Positions 52,381-61,677 of a stretch of 64,000 bases of DNA are shown here, piece after piece. The notes under the pieces are model-generated. The model was given only the letters and a program-made list of their open reading frames with translations. It was not told the origin of the DNA and did no database searches. Each line of letters begins with the position of its first letter. Within the stretch, counting starts at the first letter, position 1. The stretch lies in NCBI RefSeq assembly GCF_021352225.1, contig NZ_JAAUVI010000001.1:1-64000 (forward strand), given 5' to 3'. Position numbers and translations under genes: made by a program. Source of the stretch: Methylobacterium sp. C25. GTDB lineage: Bacteria > Pseudomonadota > Alphaproteobacteria > Rhizobiales > Beijerinckiaceae.

Positions 52381-54006
52381 TCACAGCCCGAGCGCGAGTC
52401 CGTCGCTCCGCGGATCGTGCGCGCCCGACATATGCCCTTCGGCATCGATCACGATGGCACCAGCCTGGCCGGCCAACGGGCTCTGAGCCGGGATCAGGCT
52501 GATCGCATGCCCGCGCTCGCGCAGGCCCGCCACAGTCGTCGGATCGACGTCGCTCTCCAGCTTCAGGCTATCGCGTTCGTCGGAAAAAGTGCGCCCAAGC
52601 AGGAAGCGCGGGCGAGCCAGCGCCTCGGCTGGATTGAGGGCGTAGTCGATGAGGCGGGTCAGCAGCACGGACAGGGTCTGGGGTTGCCCATCGGCGCCTT
52701 GTGTTCCGTAAAGGATGTGCGGGCGCCCGTCCTTCAGGGCCATGCCGGGATTCAGCGTGTAGAATGGCCGCTTGCCCGGCGCGTAGACGTTGGGGCTTGC
52801 CGGATCGAGGCTGAAGGCAGCGCCGCGGTTCTGCCAGAGCACGCCGGTATCGCCAACCACGACACCGCTGCCCCAATCGAAGTATGTGCTCTGCAAGACG
52901 CTGACGCTGCGCCCCTGCGCATCGGTCGCGCCGAAGAAGACCGTGTCGCCCGTCCGGTATGGCTGCGGCCATTCCAGCGCACGATCGAGATCGACGGAAG
53001 CCGCCTTCGCGGCGAGACGGTCCGCGCCAATCCAGAGGTCGTCCGCTGGGGCAATGTAGGCTGGATCTGCGATCTCGCCACGATCGAGAAAGGCCTGTTT
53101 CACCGCCTCAACGCAGCGGTGGAAGTAGTCCACGCTACCTTCTTTCACGTCCGACAATCCGAGACGTTCCAGCACGCCCATGATCGCGAGTGTCGTGACG
53201 CCCTGCGTGGGCGGTGGTGGGGCCAGAAGCGTCAATCCGCGATAGTCGAGGGAGATCGGAACTTCCTCCCGTGCATGCGTATTACGCAGGTCGTCGGCCG
53301 TGAGCGGAGATCCTACTTCGGCGAGGCCCTTGGCGAGACCGGCGGCAAGCTCGCCTTCGTAGAAGTCGCGGGGGCCGTTCTCGGCGATCAGGCGAAGGCT
53401 GCGCGCCAGCGCCTTTTGCACGAAGGGCTCTCCGACGCGGGGGACGCGACCCTCGTGCAGGAAGGTTCGGACGAAGCCGGGCCAAGCCGGTAGGTCTGCA
53501 CGGCGAAATTCAGTCCAGAATGCCTGCGAGGCCGAGAACGGAAAGCCGTTCTCCGCATAGCCGATGGCCGGATCGAGCAGGCTGGCGAGGCTGGTCCGCC
53601 CTCTCCAGTGTCGGCGCGAAAAATCCTGCGCGAGGCGCCAGGTGTCGACGACAGCGGCCGATGCGAGGGTCGAAAGCGGGCCGCGCGTCGGAATCGTGCC
53701 TGTGCAGGCAGGCGGTGTGGAGGCAGCCTGACCGATGCCGGTGAGCGTGGTGCGCCGCCCCTCGCGATCGGCTATGATCCAAATGGCATCGCCGCCGATG
53801 CCGCAGAAGTGTGGATACGTCACCGCGATCACGCCACCGATGGCGATGGCCGCCTCGATGGCGTCGCCGCCCTCGCGCAGCACTTTGAAGCCAGCCTCGC
53901 TCGCCAACGTGTGCGGGCTCGTCACCATGCCGCGGTTCGAGCTCGCGAGAATGGGACCGGGCGCACCCGTATCCGGGCAGCCCGCTGTGGCGACAGGACG
54001 TGTCAT
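52381..54006 (-). CDS. ggt: gamma-glutamyltransferase family protein
   Basis: 541 residues from ATG 54006. The N-terminal subunit begins SNRGMVTSPHTLASEAGFKV, with LREGGDAIEAAIAIGGVIAV. The autocleavage nucleophile is probably the Thr in YRTGDTVFFGATDAQGRSVS. The small subunit has YFDWGSGVVVGDTGVLWQNR and NPGMALKDGRPHILYGTQG. No signal peptide is seen, so it may be a cytosolic GGT or a related acylase. It fits nitrogen salvage. The frame continues to 54516 over the DUF1097 gene as shadow. Confidence 0.8.
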   Translation of the reverse strand: MTRPVATAGCPDTGAPGPILASSNRGMVTSPHTLASEAGFKVLREGGDAIEAAIAIGGVIAVTYPHFCGIGGDAIWIIADREGRRTTLTGIGQAASTPPACTGTIPTRGPLSTLASAAVVDTWRLAQDFSRRHWRGRTSLASLLDPAIGYAENGFPFSASQAFWTEFRRADLPAWPGFVRTFLHEGRVPRVGEPFVQKALARSLRLIAENGPRDFYEGELAAGLAKGLAEVGSPLTADDLRNTHAREEVPISLDYRGLTLLAPPPPTQGVTTLAIMGVLERLGLSDVKEGSVDYFHRCVEAVKQAFLDRGEIADPAYIAPADDLWIGADRLAAKAASVDLDRALEWPQPYRTGDTVFFGATDAQGRSVSVLQSTYFDWGSGVVVGDTGVLWQNRGAAFSLDPASPNVYAPGKRPFYTLNPGMALKDGRPHILYGTQGADGQPQTLSVLLTRLIDYALNPAEALARPRFLLGRTFSDERDSLKLESDVDPTTVAGLRERGHAISLIPAQSPLAGQAGAIVIDAEGHMSGAHDPRSDGLALGL

Positions 54007-54065
54007 GGCGATTTCCAAGTGGAGACCCTGGCGTCGGGTGGCGCCAGGGAGGACTGTTCGGCGCG

Positions 54066-54593
54066 CTAGTGCTGCGTTGCCGGATGGGACAGGTTGGTCT
54101 CGGGGCGACCCGGATGGTGTGCGCCGAGCGTCGCGGTGAGCCAGGCGTAGACGGGGCCGAGGGCATTCATCGCCATCACCGAGGCGAGCGCCACCAGCGG
54201 GTCCTTCGGCACGGGGCCGAAGCCCCCGAAATAGGTCGCGAAGAAGCAGGCGAAGCCGAAGAACATTCCGGGCACGAAGCTCAGCGGCTCGAACCGGCCG
54301 AGCGCCATCATCGATCCGTTGAGGCTGAACAGGATTGCGCATTGCGCGAGCGTCAGCGCGGTTCCGGAGAGATGCTGTCCGGCAAAGCCGAAACCGAGCA
54401 CGATCAGGCAGGCGGTAATGTTGCCGAGCGCCATGGTCGGCCAGATCCGCTTGAGCACTTCCGGCTTCGGGCCGCCGGCGGCGAAGGTGCCGGCCCAGCC
54501 GATGAAGATCGCCCAAGGCGGCAGGTGATGCGGAATGAACAGGGTGGTGACGGCGAGGGCGGAGGCGACGATCTCGGCTGGTGGCTTCTTCAT
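54066..54593 (-). CDS. DUF1097-family membrane protein
   Basis: 175 residues, five hydrophobic segments (AEIVASALAVTTLFIPHHLP, WAIFIGWAGTFAAGG, MALGNITACLIVLGFGFAG, FVPGMFFGFACFFATYFGGF, VALASVMAMNALGPVYAWL). Matches the DUF1097 pattern of small inner-membrane proteins found beside amidohydrolase and allantoin genes; function unknown, transport suspected. It sits between the amidohydrolase and ggt, all on the minus strand and probably cotranscribed. Confidence 0.7.
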   Translation of the reverse strand: MKKPPAEIVASALAVTTLFIPHHLPPWAIFIGWAGTFAAGGPKPEVLKRIWPTMALGNITACLIVLGFGFAGQHLSGTALTLAQCAILFSLNGSMMALGRFEPLSFVPGMFFGFACFFATYFGGFGPVPKDPLVALASVMAMNALGPVYAWLTATLGAHHPGRPETNLSHPATQH

Positions 54594-54635
54594 GGTGGCT
54601 TTCCCTAGGTTCAGGCCCGTTTTCAGGCTTCTGTT

Positions 54636-55925
54636 TCAGACAGGTTCCGCTTGCATCGGCCGATCGTGCACCTGGCCGCAGCCACGGCAGATCCGGCTGT
54701 CGACGGTGGTCACGACCGTGACGCGTCCGTTCTTGAGCACCCAGGAGCGCGGCGGCAGGTCGAGCAGCGCATCGGCGACAGTCTGGGTGTCGAGGATCAC
54801 GATGTCGGCGCGCTTGCCGACGGCGAGACCATAGGCCTCCGAGATGCCGACTGCCCGGGCAGCATTAATCGTGCCCATCTTGAGGATCTCGGCCTGGTGC
54901 TCCGGAGTACCGAACTGGACGAGGTGCGCGAGCAGGTTGCCGATCTGCAGCGGGTCGGCCTTCCCGAAGGGCGTGAAGGCGTTGCGGATGTTGTTCGAGG
55001 AATAGGCGACGTTGACCCCGGCCGCATGCAATGCGCGCACCGGCGTCAGCCCCCGCCGGGGCTTCGCCTCATCCTTGCGGCCGCCGAGATAGACGTCGGT
55101 GGCCGGGAGTGTGACGATCGAGATGTCTGCCTCGCGCAGGGCATCGATGACGGGCTTGGACTCCTCGGGCTCGAGCGCGCCCATGCTCGTGACGTGGCCG
55201 AGCGCGACCCGTCCCTGGTAGCCTGTGGCGATGGTCTTCTCCGCGATGTAGCGGGCAGTGGCGAAGCGCGCATCGCGGGTGTCGTCGGCGAAGTCGACAT
55301 GCATGTCGATGGGCAGCCCGCGCTTCATCGCAATGTCGAAGACCCGGTCGATATGGGTTCGGGTGTCTTCCGGGGTCAGCTCGTTGTAGGGACAGCCGCC
55401 GACGACGTCGGCGCCTGCATCGAGCGCCGCCTCCATCAACTCGACCACGCCGCCCGTCTTGAGAATTCCCTCCTGCGGGAAGGCGACGATCTGCAGATCG
55501 ATCAGGTCGCGGTATTCTTCGCGCAGTTGCAGGGCCGTCTCGACGCCGATCAGCCCCTGGATCGGGTCGACGTCGGGATGGGCGCGGATCAGCGTCGTGC
55601 CGTTACGGACCGCCATCTCCAGGACGCGGCGGGACCGCTCCAGCACATCCTCGCGCTCCTGCTTCGCCTTGAGGATGCCGGTGACGCGGATCGCCTCCTC
55701 GAGGGTGCCGGTGCGGGCCGGCATGCGGCGATGCAGGAAGGCCTTGTCGAGATGCAAATGCGGCTCGACGAAGGCCGGCAAGGCAGCGCGCCCACCGGCA
55801 TCGATCTCTTCGTCGGCTACTTCGGGAATCGCCTCGGCGATCTCGACGATCCGGCCTGCCTCGATGCCGATGTCAACGAGCGGTCGCTCGTCGTCGATGC
55901 GGACCCGGCGGATGACGATATCCAT
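54636..55925 (-). CDS. cytosine-deaminase-like amidohydrolase
   Basis: 429 residues from ATG 55925. Metal ligands of the amidohydrolase fold: PAFVEPHLHLDKAFLHRRMP, then DMHVDFADDTRDARF, VALGHVTSMGAL and a catalytic Asp in VAYSSNNIRNAF, where the usual D is replaced by N or displaced. It is close to cytosine deaminase and related ring hydrolases of the codA type. The C-terminal CGQVHDR is unusual. Probably acts on a cyclic amide in N salvage; the substrate is open. Confidence 0.75.
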   Translation of the reverse strand: MDIVIRRVRIDDERPLVDIGIEAGRIVEIAEAIPEVADEEIDAGGRAALPAFVEPHLHLDKAFLHRRMPARTGTLEEAIRVTGILKAKQEREDVLERSRRVLEMAVRNGTTLIRAHPDVDPIQGLIGVETALQLREEYRDLIDLQIVAFPQEGILKTGGVVELMEAALDAGADVVGGCPYNELTPEDTRTHIDRVFDIAMKRGLPIDMHVDFADDTRDARFATARYIAEKTIATGYQGRVALGHVTSMGALEPEESKPVIDALREADISIVTLPATDVYLGGRKDEAKPRRGLTPVRALHAAGVNVAYSSNNIRNAFTPFGKADPLQIGNLLAHLVQFGTPEHQAEILKMGTINAARAVGISEAYGLAVGKRADIVILDTQTVADALLDLPPRSWVLKNGRVTVVTTVDSRICRGCGQVHDRPMQAEPV

Positions 55926-56426
55926 GGTGCGCCTCATCCCGTAGTTTGTCCGGCTCGTTGGCCAGCGCGGCGGATCACTCCCTGGCTGCACCATCGCAGG
56001 TCACCAAGCTTGCAAACAATCGGCCGTTTCCGGGGGCCCGCTCGGATTATTCCGAGCTGCATCGCAGCATCGGCCGGATGAGTCGGCTCCCGTCTTCGAG
56101 AAAGGCAACGCCGCGAGAGCCAAGCACGGCGACGCACCGACTGCAGCCGTTCGAAGCAAAGTGAGTTTTGGCAGCCTACCAATTGGCCCTGGCCGAGTTC
56201 GTGAAGAACTGACCGCCCCGAATTTTGCGAGGGTCGCTAGACAAGCAGCCGCCAGAAACATTCGGATAAAAATTTAAGATAACAAACTCTAAAATGCAGG
56301 CCTTTATAGGAAAACAACCCGACTCGTATTTCTGGATCGCCCGGCAATCCACAGCCAAGACTCGAATTGTCTCGGTTCCGCATCCGCTGAAACTCATTTT
56401 TAATTGATGAGAATCAACGATCAGGA
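55926..56426. other. 501-bp divergent intergenic region
   Basis: Separates the minus-strand amidohydrolase from the plus-strand Tad gene and must hold both promoters. On the minus strand, the complement of 56010-56026 has GG and GC 10 bases apart with a good TTGCA half but a weak -24 half, a poor sigma-54 candidate. Bases 56220-56420 are AT-rich for this window. No gene seen. Confidence 0.4.
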
Positions 56427-57968
56427 ATGCGTAGACTTCTCGCCCTCTCTTCGTGTCAGCTCCTTCGCCGCTTCCGGCGCGATGCGCGCGGTAACGTGGC
56501 GACGATCTTCGCGGCGACGTCGATCCCGATCGTCACGATGGCGGGTGTTGTCATCGATTACGGCGCCAATTCCAGCGCACGCCAACAATTGCAGAATGCC
56601 GTCGATGCGACGACGCTGTCGCTCGCCAAGTTGCCGCTGTCGCTGACCGACCAGCAGCTCAGTGATCGTGCAAACACGCAAATCAAAGCGGCGATGACAG
56701 GTTCCCAGGTGGTGAACCTTACGATCACGACAACGCGGTCAGATAGTAATTACACAGTGACTGCGACCGGCACGACGCCGACGACACTGACGAAGATCGT
56801 CGGCTTCAAGACCTTACCTCTGAACGTGACAGGCACGACGAAGCGTGGTTCGGGAAATCTCGAAATCGCGATGGTGCTGGACAACACCGGGTCGATGGCG
56901 GGAGCAAAACTCACCAATCTGAAGTCGGCCGCGACGACTATGGTCAACAACCTGTTCGCGCAGGTCGACCCGAGCAAGCCGAATTCCCTGAAGATCGCCA
57001 TCGTTCCGTTTTCTCAAACCGTGAACGTCGGATCGTCGAACATTTCGGCGAGTTGGCTCGATACGGCAGGGTTGGCCTCGTACCACTCGCAGCTCTTCGC
57101 TTCGAAAGTGAATCGATTGGCCCTGTTCGCAGCCATGGGTGTCCCTTGGGGCGGCTGCGTCGAGAGCCGGATGATGCCCTACGACGTGCAGGATACGACG
57201 GCGAGCGCCACGGCACCGGACACACTTTACGTGCCCTACTTCGCGCCTGACGAGTCGGACAACGACAGCTATGCGTCGAACGACTATCTCAAGGACTATT
57301 CGAACAGCACGAACGACAGAACGCGGCAGGCCTCGATTTCCAAGTATACATCGAATACCTGGACGGTCAGCAAAACCAGCCGCAACAGCTCGACGACCTA
57401 TCTCTACGGGCCGAATGCCGGCTGCGACATGCAACCGATCACTCCGCTGACCACCTCGCAATCAACCATCACCACCGCATTGTCGAAACTGACCGTGTCA
57501 GGCGACACAAACATTCCGATGGGCTTGGTCTGGGGTTGGCACAACCTGTCACCGACCGGGCCACTGGTGAAGGGTGCCGCATATTCGGATCAGACGACGC
57601 GGAAGTTCATCATCCTGATGACGGACGGCGAGAACCAGAGCACGTTGAACTACTCGAACAACGGATCGTACTATTCTGGCATCAGCTATATTTGGGCTGA
57701 TCGTCTGGGCAATTTCAACGAATACAGCAGCAATGCATCGCGGACGGCAGCGCTCGACAGCCGATTGTCGACTCTGTGCACCAACATCAAGGCCGCCGGA
57801 ATTCAGATCTTCACGGTCAGGGTGGAGGTGACGAGCGGCACCAGCACACTCCTGCAATCCTGCGCGAGTAGCCCGAGCATGTTCTACGACGTTTCGAACT
57901 CGGCCAACCTCACTGCAGCCTTTCAAGCGATCGGTTCTCAGATCAGCGAATTGCGGCTCTCGAACTGA
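56427..57968 (+). CDS. tadG: Tad-type pilus assembly protein with von Willebrand A domain (TadG-like)
   Basis: 513 residues. The N terminus RRFRRDARGNVATIFAATSI, followed by a membrane helix (IPIVTMAGVVIDYG), is the TadE/TadG start. A vWA domain follows with MIDAS DNTGSM at 152-157, KIAIVPFSQTVNVG and FIILMTDGENQST. A large Ser/Thr/Asn-rich insert lies between, and the end is SQISELRLSN. Probably anchors or modulates Flp pili at the envelope. No other tad gene is in the window, so it is an orphan. Lower GC and more Thr/Ser than its neighbours. Confidence 0.8.
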   Translation: MRRLLALSSCQLLRRFRRDARGNVATIFAATSIPIVTMAGVVIDYGANSSARQQLQNAVDATTLSLAKLPLSLTDQQLSDRANTQIKAAMTGSQVVNLTITTTRSDSNYTVTATGTTPTTLTKIVGFKTLPLNVTGTTKRGSGNLEIAMVLDNTGSMAGAKLTNLKSAATTMVNNLFAQVDPSKPNSLKIAIVPFSQTVNVGSSNISASWLDTAGLASYHSQLFASKVNRLALFAAMGVPWGGCVESRMMPYDVQDTTASATAPDTLYVPYFAPDESDNDSYASNDYLKDYSNSTNDRTRQASISKYTSNTWTVSKTSRNSSTTYLYGPNAGCDMQPITPLTTSQSTITTALSKLTVSGDTNIPMGLVWGWHNLSPTGPLVKGAAYSDQTTRKFIILMTDGENQSTLNYSNNGSYYSGISYIWADRLGNFNEYSSNASRTAALDSRLSTLCTNIKAAGIQIFTVRVEVTSGTSTLLQSCASSPSMFYDVSNSANLTAAFQAIGSQISELRLSN

Positions 57969-58010
57969 AGCCGCCTCCAAACTGATTTCACTAGGCCCCT
58001 CGGCCTCTGA

Positions 58011-58631
58011 CTACGCCAGGCCGCGGGCGATGGCGTAGCGCACGAGTTCGGCGGTCGTTCCGGCATCGAGCTTGAGCAGAACGTTGCTCTTATGCGTGCT
58101 GACCGTCTTGATGCTGAGATCGAACTCGCGAGCGATCGCCGAGACGGAGCAACCGGCAACCAGGCGATCGAAGATCTGGCGCTCGCGCGGCGTCAGGGCG
58201 GTATGCGGCAGATCCGGTTCGAGCATCTGGCGGATCAGGGCCTGCGAGGCGGCGGGGCTCACGACGCGCTCGCCCGCCGCCGTCTTGCGGATCGTTTCGA
58301 TCAGCTGGTCTGAGGCGCTGGCTTTGGTGACGTAGCCAGTGGCCCCGGCTTTGAGAGCCTCGATCACATATTGCCGCTCTTCGTGCATGCTGAGCACGAC
58401 GATGCGCGCCGTTCCGGCAGCCGCCACCTCGCGCACGAGAGCGATGCCGCTGCGGCCGGGCATCGAGAGATCGAGAAGCACCACGTCGCAGGCTGCCTCG
58501 GAGAGCCGCTCCACGAGGCCGTCGCCCGTCGTCGCTTCGCCGACGATCGCGAAATCGGCCTGTTCGGCGAGAATCTGCTTCAGCCCCTCGCGAAAGATCG
58601 CATGGTCGTCGGCAATGAAGAGGCGGATCAT
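58011..58631 (-). CDS. NarL/FixJ-family response regulator
   Basis: 206 residues. Receiver domain: ADDHAIFREGL with the acidic pair D8/D9, phosphoacceptor D54 in VVLLDLSMPG, K103 in YVTKAS. C-terminal LuxR helix-turn-helix: LTPRERQIFDRLVAGCSVSA, SIKTVSTHKSNVLLKL. Overlaps the histidine kinase by 4 bases and is surely its partner. Target genes are unknown; the Tad gene and MarR-RND genes are neighbours. Confidence 0.9.
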   Translation of the reverse strand: MIRLFIADDHAIFREGLKQILAEQADFAIVGEATTGDGLVERLSEAACDVVLLDLSMPGRSGIALVREVAAAGTARIVVLSMHEERQYVIEALKAGATGYVTKASASDQLIETIRKTAAGERVVSPAASQALIRQMLEPDLPHTALTPRERQIFDRLVAGCSVSAIAREFDLSIKTVSTHKSNVLLKLDAGTTAELVRYAIARGLA

Positions 58632-59698
58632 CGCGCGGTTTTCCGTCGAGGCCGGCGATCGAGGGGCAGGCGCACGCGGACCGTGGTGCCTGCGCCTGCC
58701 TTGCTATCGATGGCGACGCTGCCGCCGAGGAGTCGCGCCCGCTCGCGCATTCCCGCGAGGCCGAGCCTTCCGCTGCCAGAGGCCGCCCGGTCGATACCGC
58801 GTCCGTCATCCGAGACCGCGATGAGCAGGGCGTCTTCCTCGTGGCGCGCGCTTACCCCAGCGCGTGTTGCCGCCCCATGGCGCAGGACATTGGTGAGGGC
58901 CTCCTGCACGATCCGGAAGGCGGCAGTGCTGACATCCGGGTCGTAGGCCCCGCTTTCCTCGAAGATGAGTGTGATCGGAAGCCCGCTGCGCTCGGCCATG
59001 CTCTGAGTCAGCCATTCCAAGGCTGCGCGCAGCCCGAGCTCATCGAGGATCAACGGTCTCAGTTCTGTCGCGATGCGGCGCAGATCGACCACTGCCTGGT
59101 CGGCGATGCCGATGAGCCTCTCGACCCTGGCCAGGACGATGTCCGGTTCGCCGAGCCTGTCCCTCATCCAAGCCAGGTCCATCTTGATTGCAGTCAGCGT
59201 TTGGCCGAGCTCGTCATGGAGCTCGCGAGCGATCCGGGCGCGCTCCTGCTCACGGGCCTGCTGCTCGAACTCCGACAGCTTTCGCAGTTGCTCGCGCGAG
59301 GCGATCAGTTCTGCTTCGGCGGCCTTGCGCTTTGTGATGTCGCGCGAGATGCCGACGGTACCGACGATGTGGTTGTCTTCGTCCCGGATTGGCGACTTGA
59401 TGGTGTCGTACCAGCGCAAAGATCCTTCCGGGCCGCGCCGCGACTCCTCGTAGCGCCGCCGCTTCCCACTTCGCATGACGGCATGGTCGGTCCTGAGGTA
59501 GACCCTGGCGATATCCGCGGGCCAGACCTCTTCGGGAAGCCGCCCGATGACGTCGGCTTCGGCCACGCCAAGAACGTTCAGATAAGTGGCACTGACCGCG
59601 AGGTAGCGTGAGTCGCGGTCCTTCAGCCACGCCATGTCGGGGATGTTATCGAGAAGCGCGCGCTCCAGCCATCGATTGCGGCCAGACATCGTAGGCAT
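58628..59698 (-). CDS. PAS-domain sensor histidine kinase (HisKA_3 type)
   Basis: 356 residues from ATG 59698. A PAS domain at ~12-125 (MAWLKDRDSRYLAVSATYLN, then IVGTVGISRDITKRK), a linker helix, phospho-acceptor H161 in ARIARELHDELGQTL, and an HATPase domain with FRIVQEALTNVLRHG and SDDGRGID. No membrane helix, so a cytosolic sensor. Phosphorylates the overlapping response regulator. Confidence 0.88.
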   Translation of the reverse strand: MPTMSGRNRWLERALLDNIPDMAWLKDRDSRYLAVSATYLNVLGVAEADVIGRLPEEVWPADIARVYLRTDHAVMRSGKRRRYEESRRGPEGSLRWYDTIKSPIRDEDNHIVGTVGISRDITKRKAAEAELIASREQLRKLSEFEQQAREQERARIARELHDELGQTLTAIKMDLAWMRDRLGEPDIVLARVERLIGIADQAVVDLRRIATELRPLILDELGLRAALEWLTQSMAERSGLPITLIFEESGAYDPDVSTAAFRIVQEALTNVLRHGAATRAGVSARHEEDALLIAVSDDGRGIDRAASGSGRLGLAGMRERARLLGGSVAIDSKAGAGTTVRVRLPLDRRPRRKTAR

Positions 59699-59887
59699 GA
59701 TCAACCACCAGGCGGACCACTCCACCGTATGCGCAAGAATTAGCGCAGACTAGCGCGTACAGCCTTCGCGCTTCGCGAGAGGCGCTTTCGTGCGGGGAAA
59801 GATTACGGTGCGCCCGGCACGCGCCGCCACGACCACGATACGGGGCGTGCCTCGCCCACGCTGAAGGCAGTCGGCGTGAACCCTCCG

Positions 59888-60376
59888 TCAGGAAGCCGAC
59901 TGGGCTTCCCGAAGCGTCCTCTTGGTTTGCAGCAGCAAGTCGAGTCCAAGTTGGATGTCGGTTACGTTTGCTGAATTCAGAACGGATTGCGCGATCTCGC
60001 TCCGTAATCCGTCGAGGTCGGCGACTGTCGCTCGGCCGGCTGTCGTCAAGTGGAGGTGATTGGTCCGCCGATCGATCGTTCCGCGGCGCCGCTCGACCAG
60101 GCCGAGCACCACCAACTGATCGAGAAGCGGCACGACAGAGATCGGCTTGAGATCGAGGGCGGTGGCGAGTTCGACCTGAGACAAGCCCTCCCTCTCGCTC
60201 AGCCTGAGCAGGACCAGCCATTGCGCCCGGCTCGTCCCCCGCGCGCGGGCGCGCCGATCGACATAGCCGCGGAGAATCTGGGCCGTTTCCATGAGCTGCG
60301 TCACGAAAGCACGGCGCATCGCGAGATCGGGGGACGGATCCATCGATGGTTCTGCCCGGAAATAATACGGATACAC
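59888..60376 (-). CDS. MarR-family transcriptional regulator
   Basis: 162 residues. Winged helix at ~50-120: RAQWLVLLRLSEREGLSQVE, ALDLKPISVVPLLDQLVVLG, then the wing LVERRRGTIDRRTNHLHLT. Forms a dimer that represses until a ligand binds. Divergent from the RND operon with 70 bp between the start codons, so it very probably controls it. Confidence 0.88.
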   Translation of the reverse strand: MYPYYFRAEPSMDPSPDLAMRRAFVTQLMETAQILRGYVDRRARARGTSRAQWLVLLRLSEREGLSQVELATALDLKPISVVPLLDQLVVLGLVERRRGTIDRRTNHLHLTTAGRATVADLDGLRSEIAQSVLNSANVTDIQLGLDLLLQTKRTLREAQSAS

Positions 60377-60446
60377 ATCATACGTAAGAGGAGAGCCGAA
60401 ATCGAGTATTTTGCGCGACCTCGGTCACGCAAATGCAGCTCATTAC

Positions 60447-61676
60447 ATGAGCATCGCTGAGAGGTGCCGTCTCGTGACCAGATCTGAGGCCAAGCCGCCG
60501 AAATCGCGCTTCGCGAAGATCTTCATGACAGCGGTCCTGCTCTGCGTGCTGGCGGGCGTCGTCGTCTTCCAACATTCCATGGATTTGAAGGGGAAGCCGG
60601 AAAAGACAGCGCGTCCTCCCGCTTCCGTACCGGTCACTCTGGCGAAGGTCGAAAGCGGAGAGTTCGACACCGTTCTGAATGGGCTCGGCACCATTCAGGC
60701 CTTCAATACGGTGCAGGTGAAGTCGCGTGTCGACGGCGAGATCCAGAAGGTCGCCTTCACCGAAGGGCAGACCGCGCACAAGGGCGATGTCCTCGTGCAG
60801 ATCGATCCACGCCCCTATCAGGCCGCCCTCGACCAGGCGAAGTCCAAAAAGGTGCAGGACGAATCGAACCTGAAGAACGCCCGGCTCGACCTCGACCGCT
60901 ACACCAAGCTCGGCGATTACGCCTCGCGACAGCAGACCGACACCCAGGGCTCCAAGGTCGCGCAACTCGCTGCACAGGTCGCCTCGGATCAGGCCGCGAT
61001 CGACAATGCCCAGACCCAGCTCGACTACGCCACGGTGCGCTCACCGCTCGATGGCATCACTGGGTTCCGGCAAGTCGATATCGGCAATCTCGTCAACGGC
61101 TCGTCGCAGACGCCGATCGTGCAGATCACCCAGGTCGAACCGATCTTCGCCGTGTTCACCGCGCCCGAGGATCAGCTTCACGCGATCACAACGTCGATGG
61201 GGCAAGGCGATGTGCCCGTCGAGGCCTGGAACACGGATGGCAAGACCAAGCTGTCGGTCGGCAAGGTTTCCCTGATCAACAACCAAGTCGACACGGCGAC
61301 CGGGACGGTGCGGATCAAGGCGGTCTTCGAGAACAAGGATCATGCACTCTGGCCCGGTCTCTCGGTCTCGACCCGTATGCGGCTCGGCAGGAGGCGCGAC
61401 GCCGTCATCGTACCGGACGACGCCATCCAGCACGGCCCCGACGGGCTGTTCGCCTTCGTCGTGGACGGCGATCGGAAGGCCCACCAGCAGCCGATCACCG
61501 CCGGACGCTCCAACGAAGGCCGGACCTTGATCCTGAAAGGGCTCACTCCCGGGCAAACCGTGATCACTGCCGGCCAGTACAAGGTCCAGGACGGCAGCCT
61601 CGTCGAGGAGGCGAAGACGCCGAACACGCATGTGGCCGATCAGGCCTCGGCGGATACCGCCAAGGATGCCCGCTGA
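60447..61676 (+). CDS. mdtA: RND efflux periplasmic adaptor (MdtA-like)
   Basis: 409 residues from ATG 60447. One N-terminal membrane anchor (FMTAVLLCVLAGVVVFQH), then the membrane-fusion-protein domains: FDTVLNGLGTIQAFNTVQVK, the lipoyl half GEIQKVAFTEGQTAHKGDVL, an alpha-hairpin, the barrel with VRSPLDGITGFRQVDIGNLV, and a C-terminal GLTPGQTVITAGQYKVQDGS. Joins the inner-membrane pump to an outer-membrane channel. Spaced one base from the pump gene. Confidence 0.88.
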   Translation: MSIAERCRLVTRSEAKPPKSRFAKIFMTAVLLCVLAGVVVFQHSMDLKGKPEKTARPPASVPVTLAKVESGEFDTVLNGLGTIQAFNTVQVKSRVDGEIQKVAFTEGQTAHKGDVLVQIDPRPYQAALDQAKSKKVQDESNLKNARLDLDRYTKLGDYASRQQTDTQGSKVAQLAAQVASDQAAIDNAQTQLDYATVRSPLDGITGFRQVDIGNLVNGSSQTPIVQITQVEPIFAVFTAPEDQLHAITTSMGQGDVPVEAWNTDGKTKLSVGKVSLINNQVDTATGTVRIKAVFENKDHALWPGLSVSTRMRLGRRRDAVIVPDDAIQHGPDGLFAFVVDGDRKAHQQPITAGRSNEGRTLILKGLTPGQTVITAGQYKVQDGSLVEEAKTPNTHVADQASADTAKDAR

Positions 61677-61677
61677 C

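Noticed and set aside
52381..54516. 711-residue gamma-glutamyltransferase
   Set aside because: The extra N-terminal part is out-of-frame shadow of the DUF1097 gene; the family start fits ATG 54006.
56010..56026. Sigma-54 promoter for the amidohydrolase
   Set aside because: Spacing and the TTGCA half fit, but the -24 half has only GGC in common and lies about 85 bases from the start; too weak to list.
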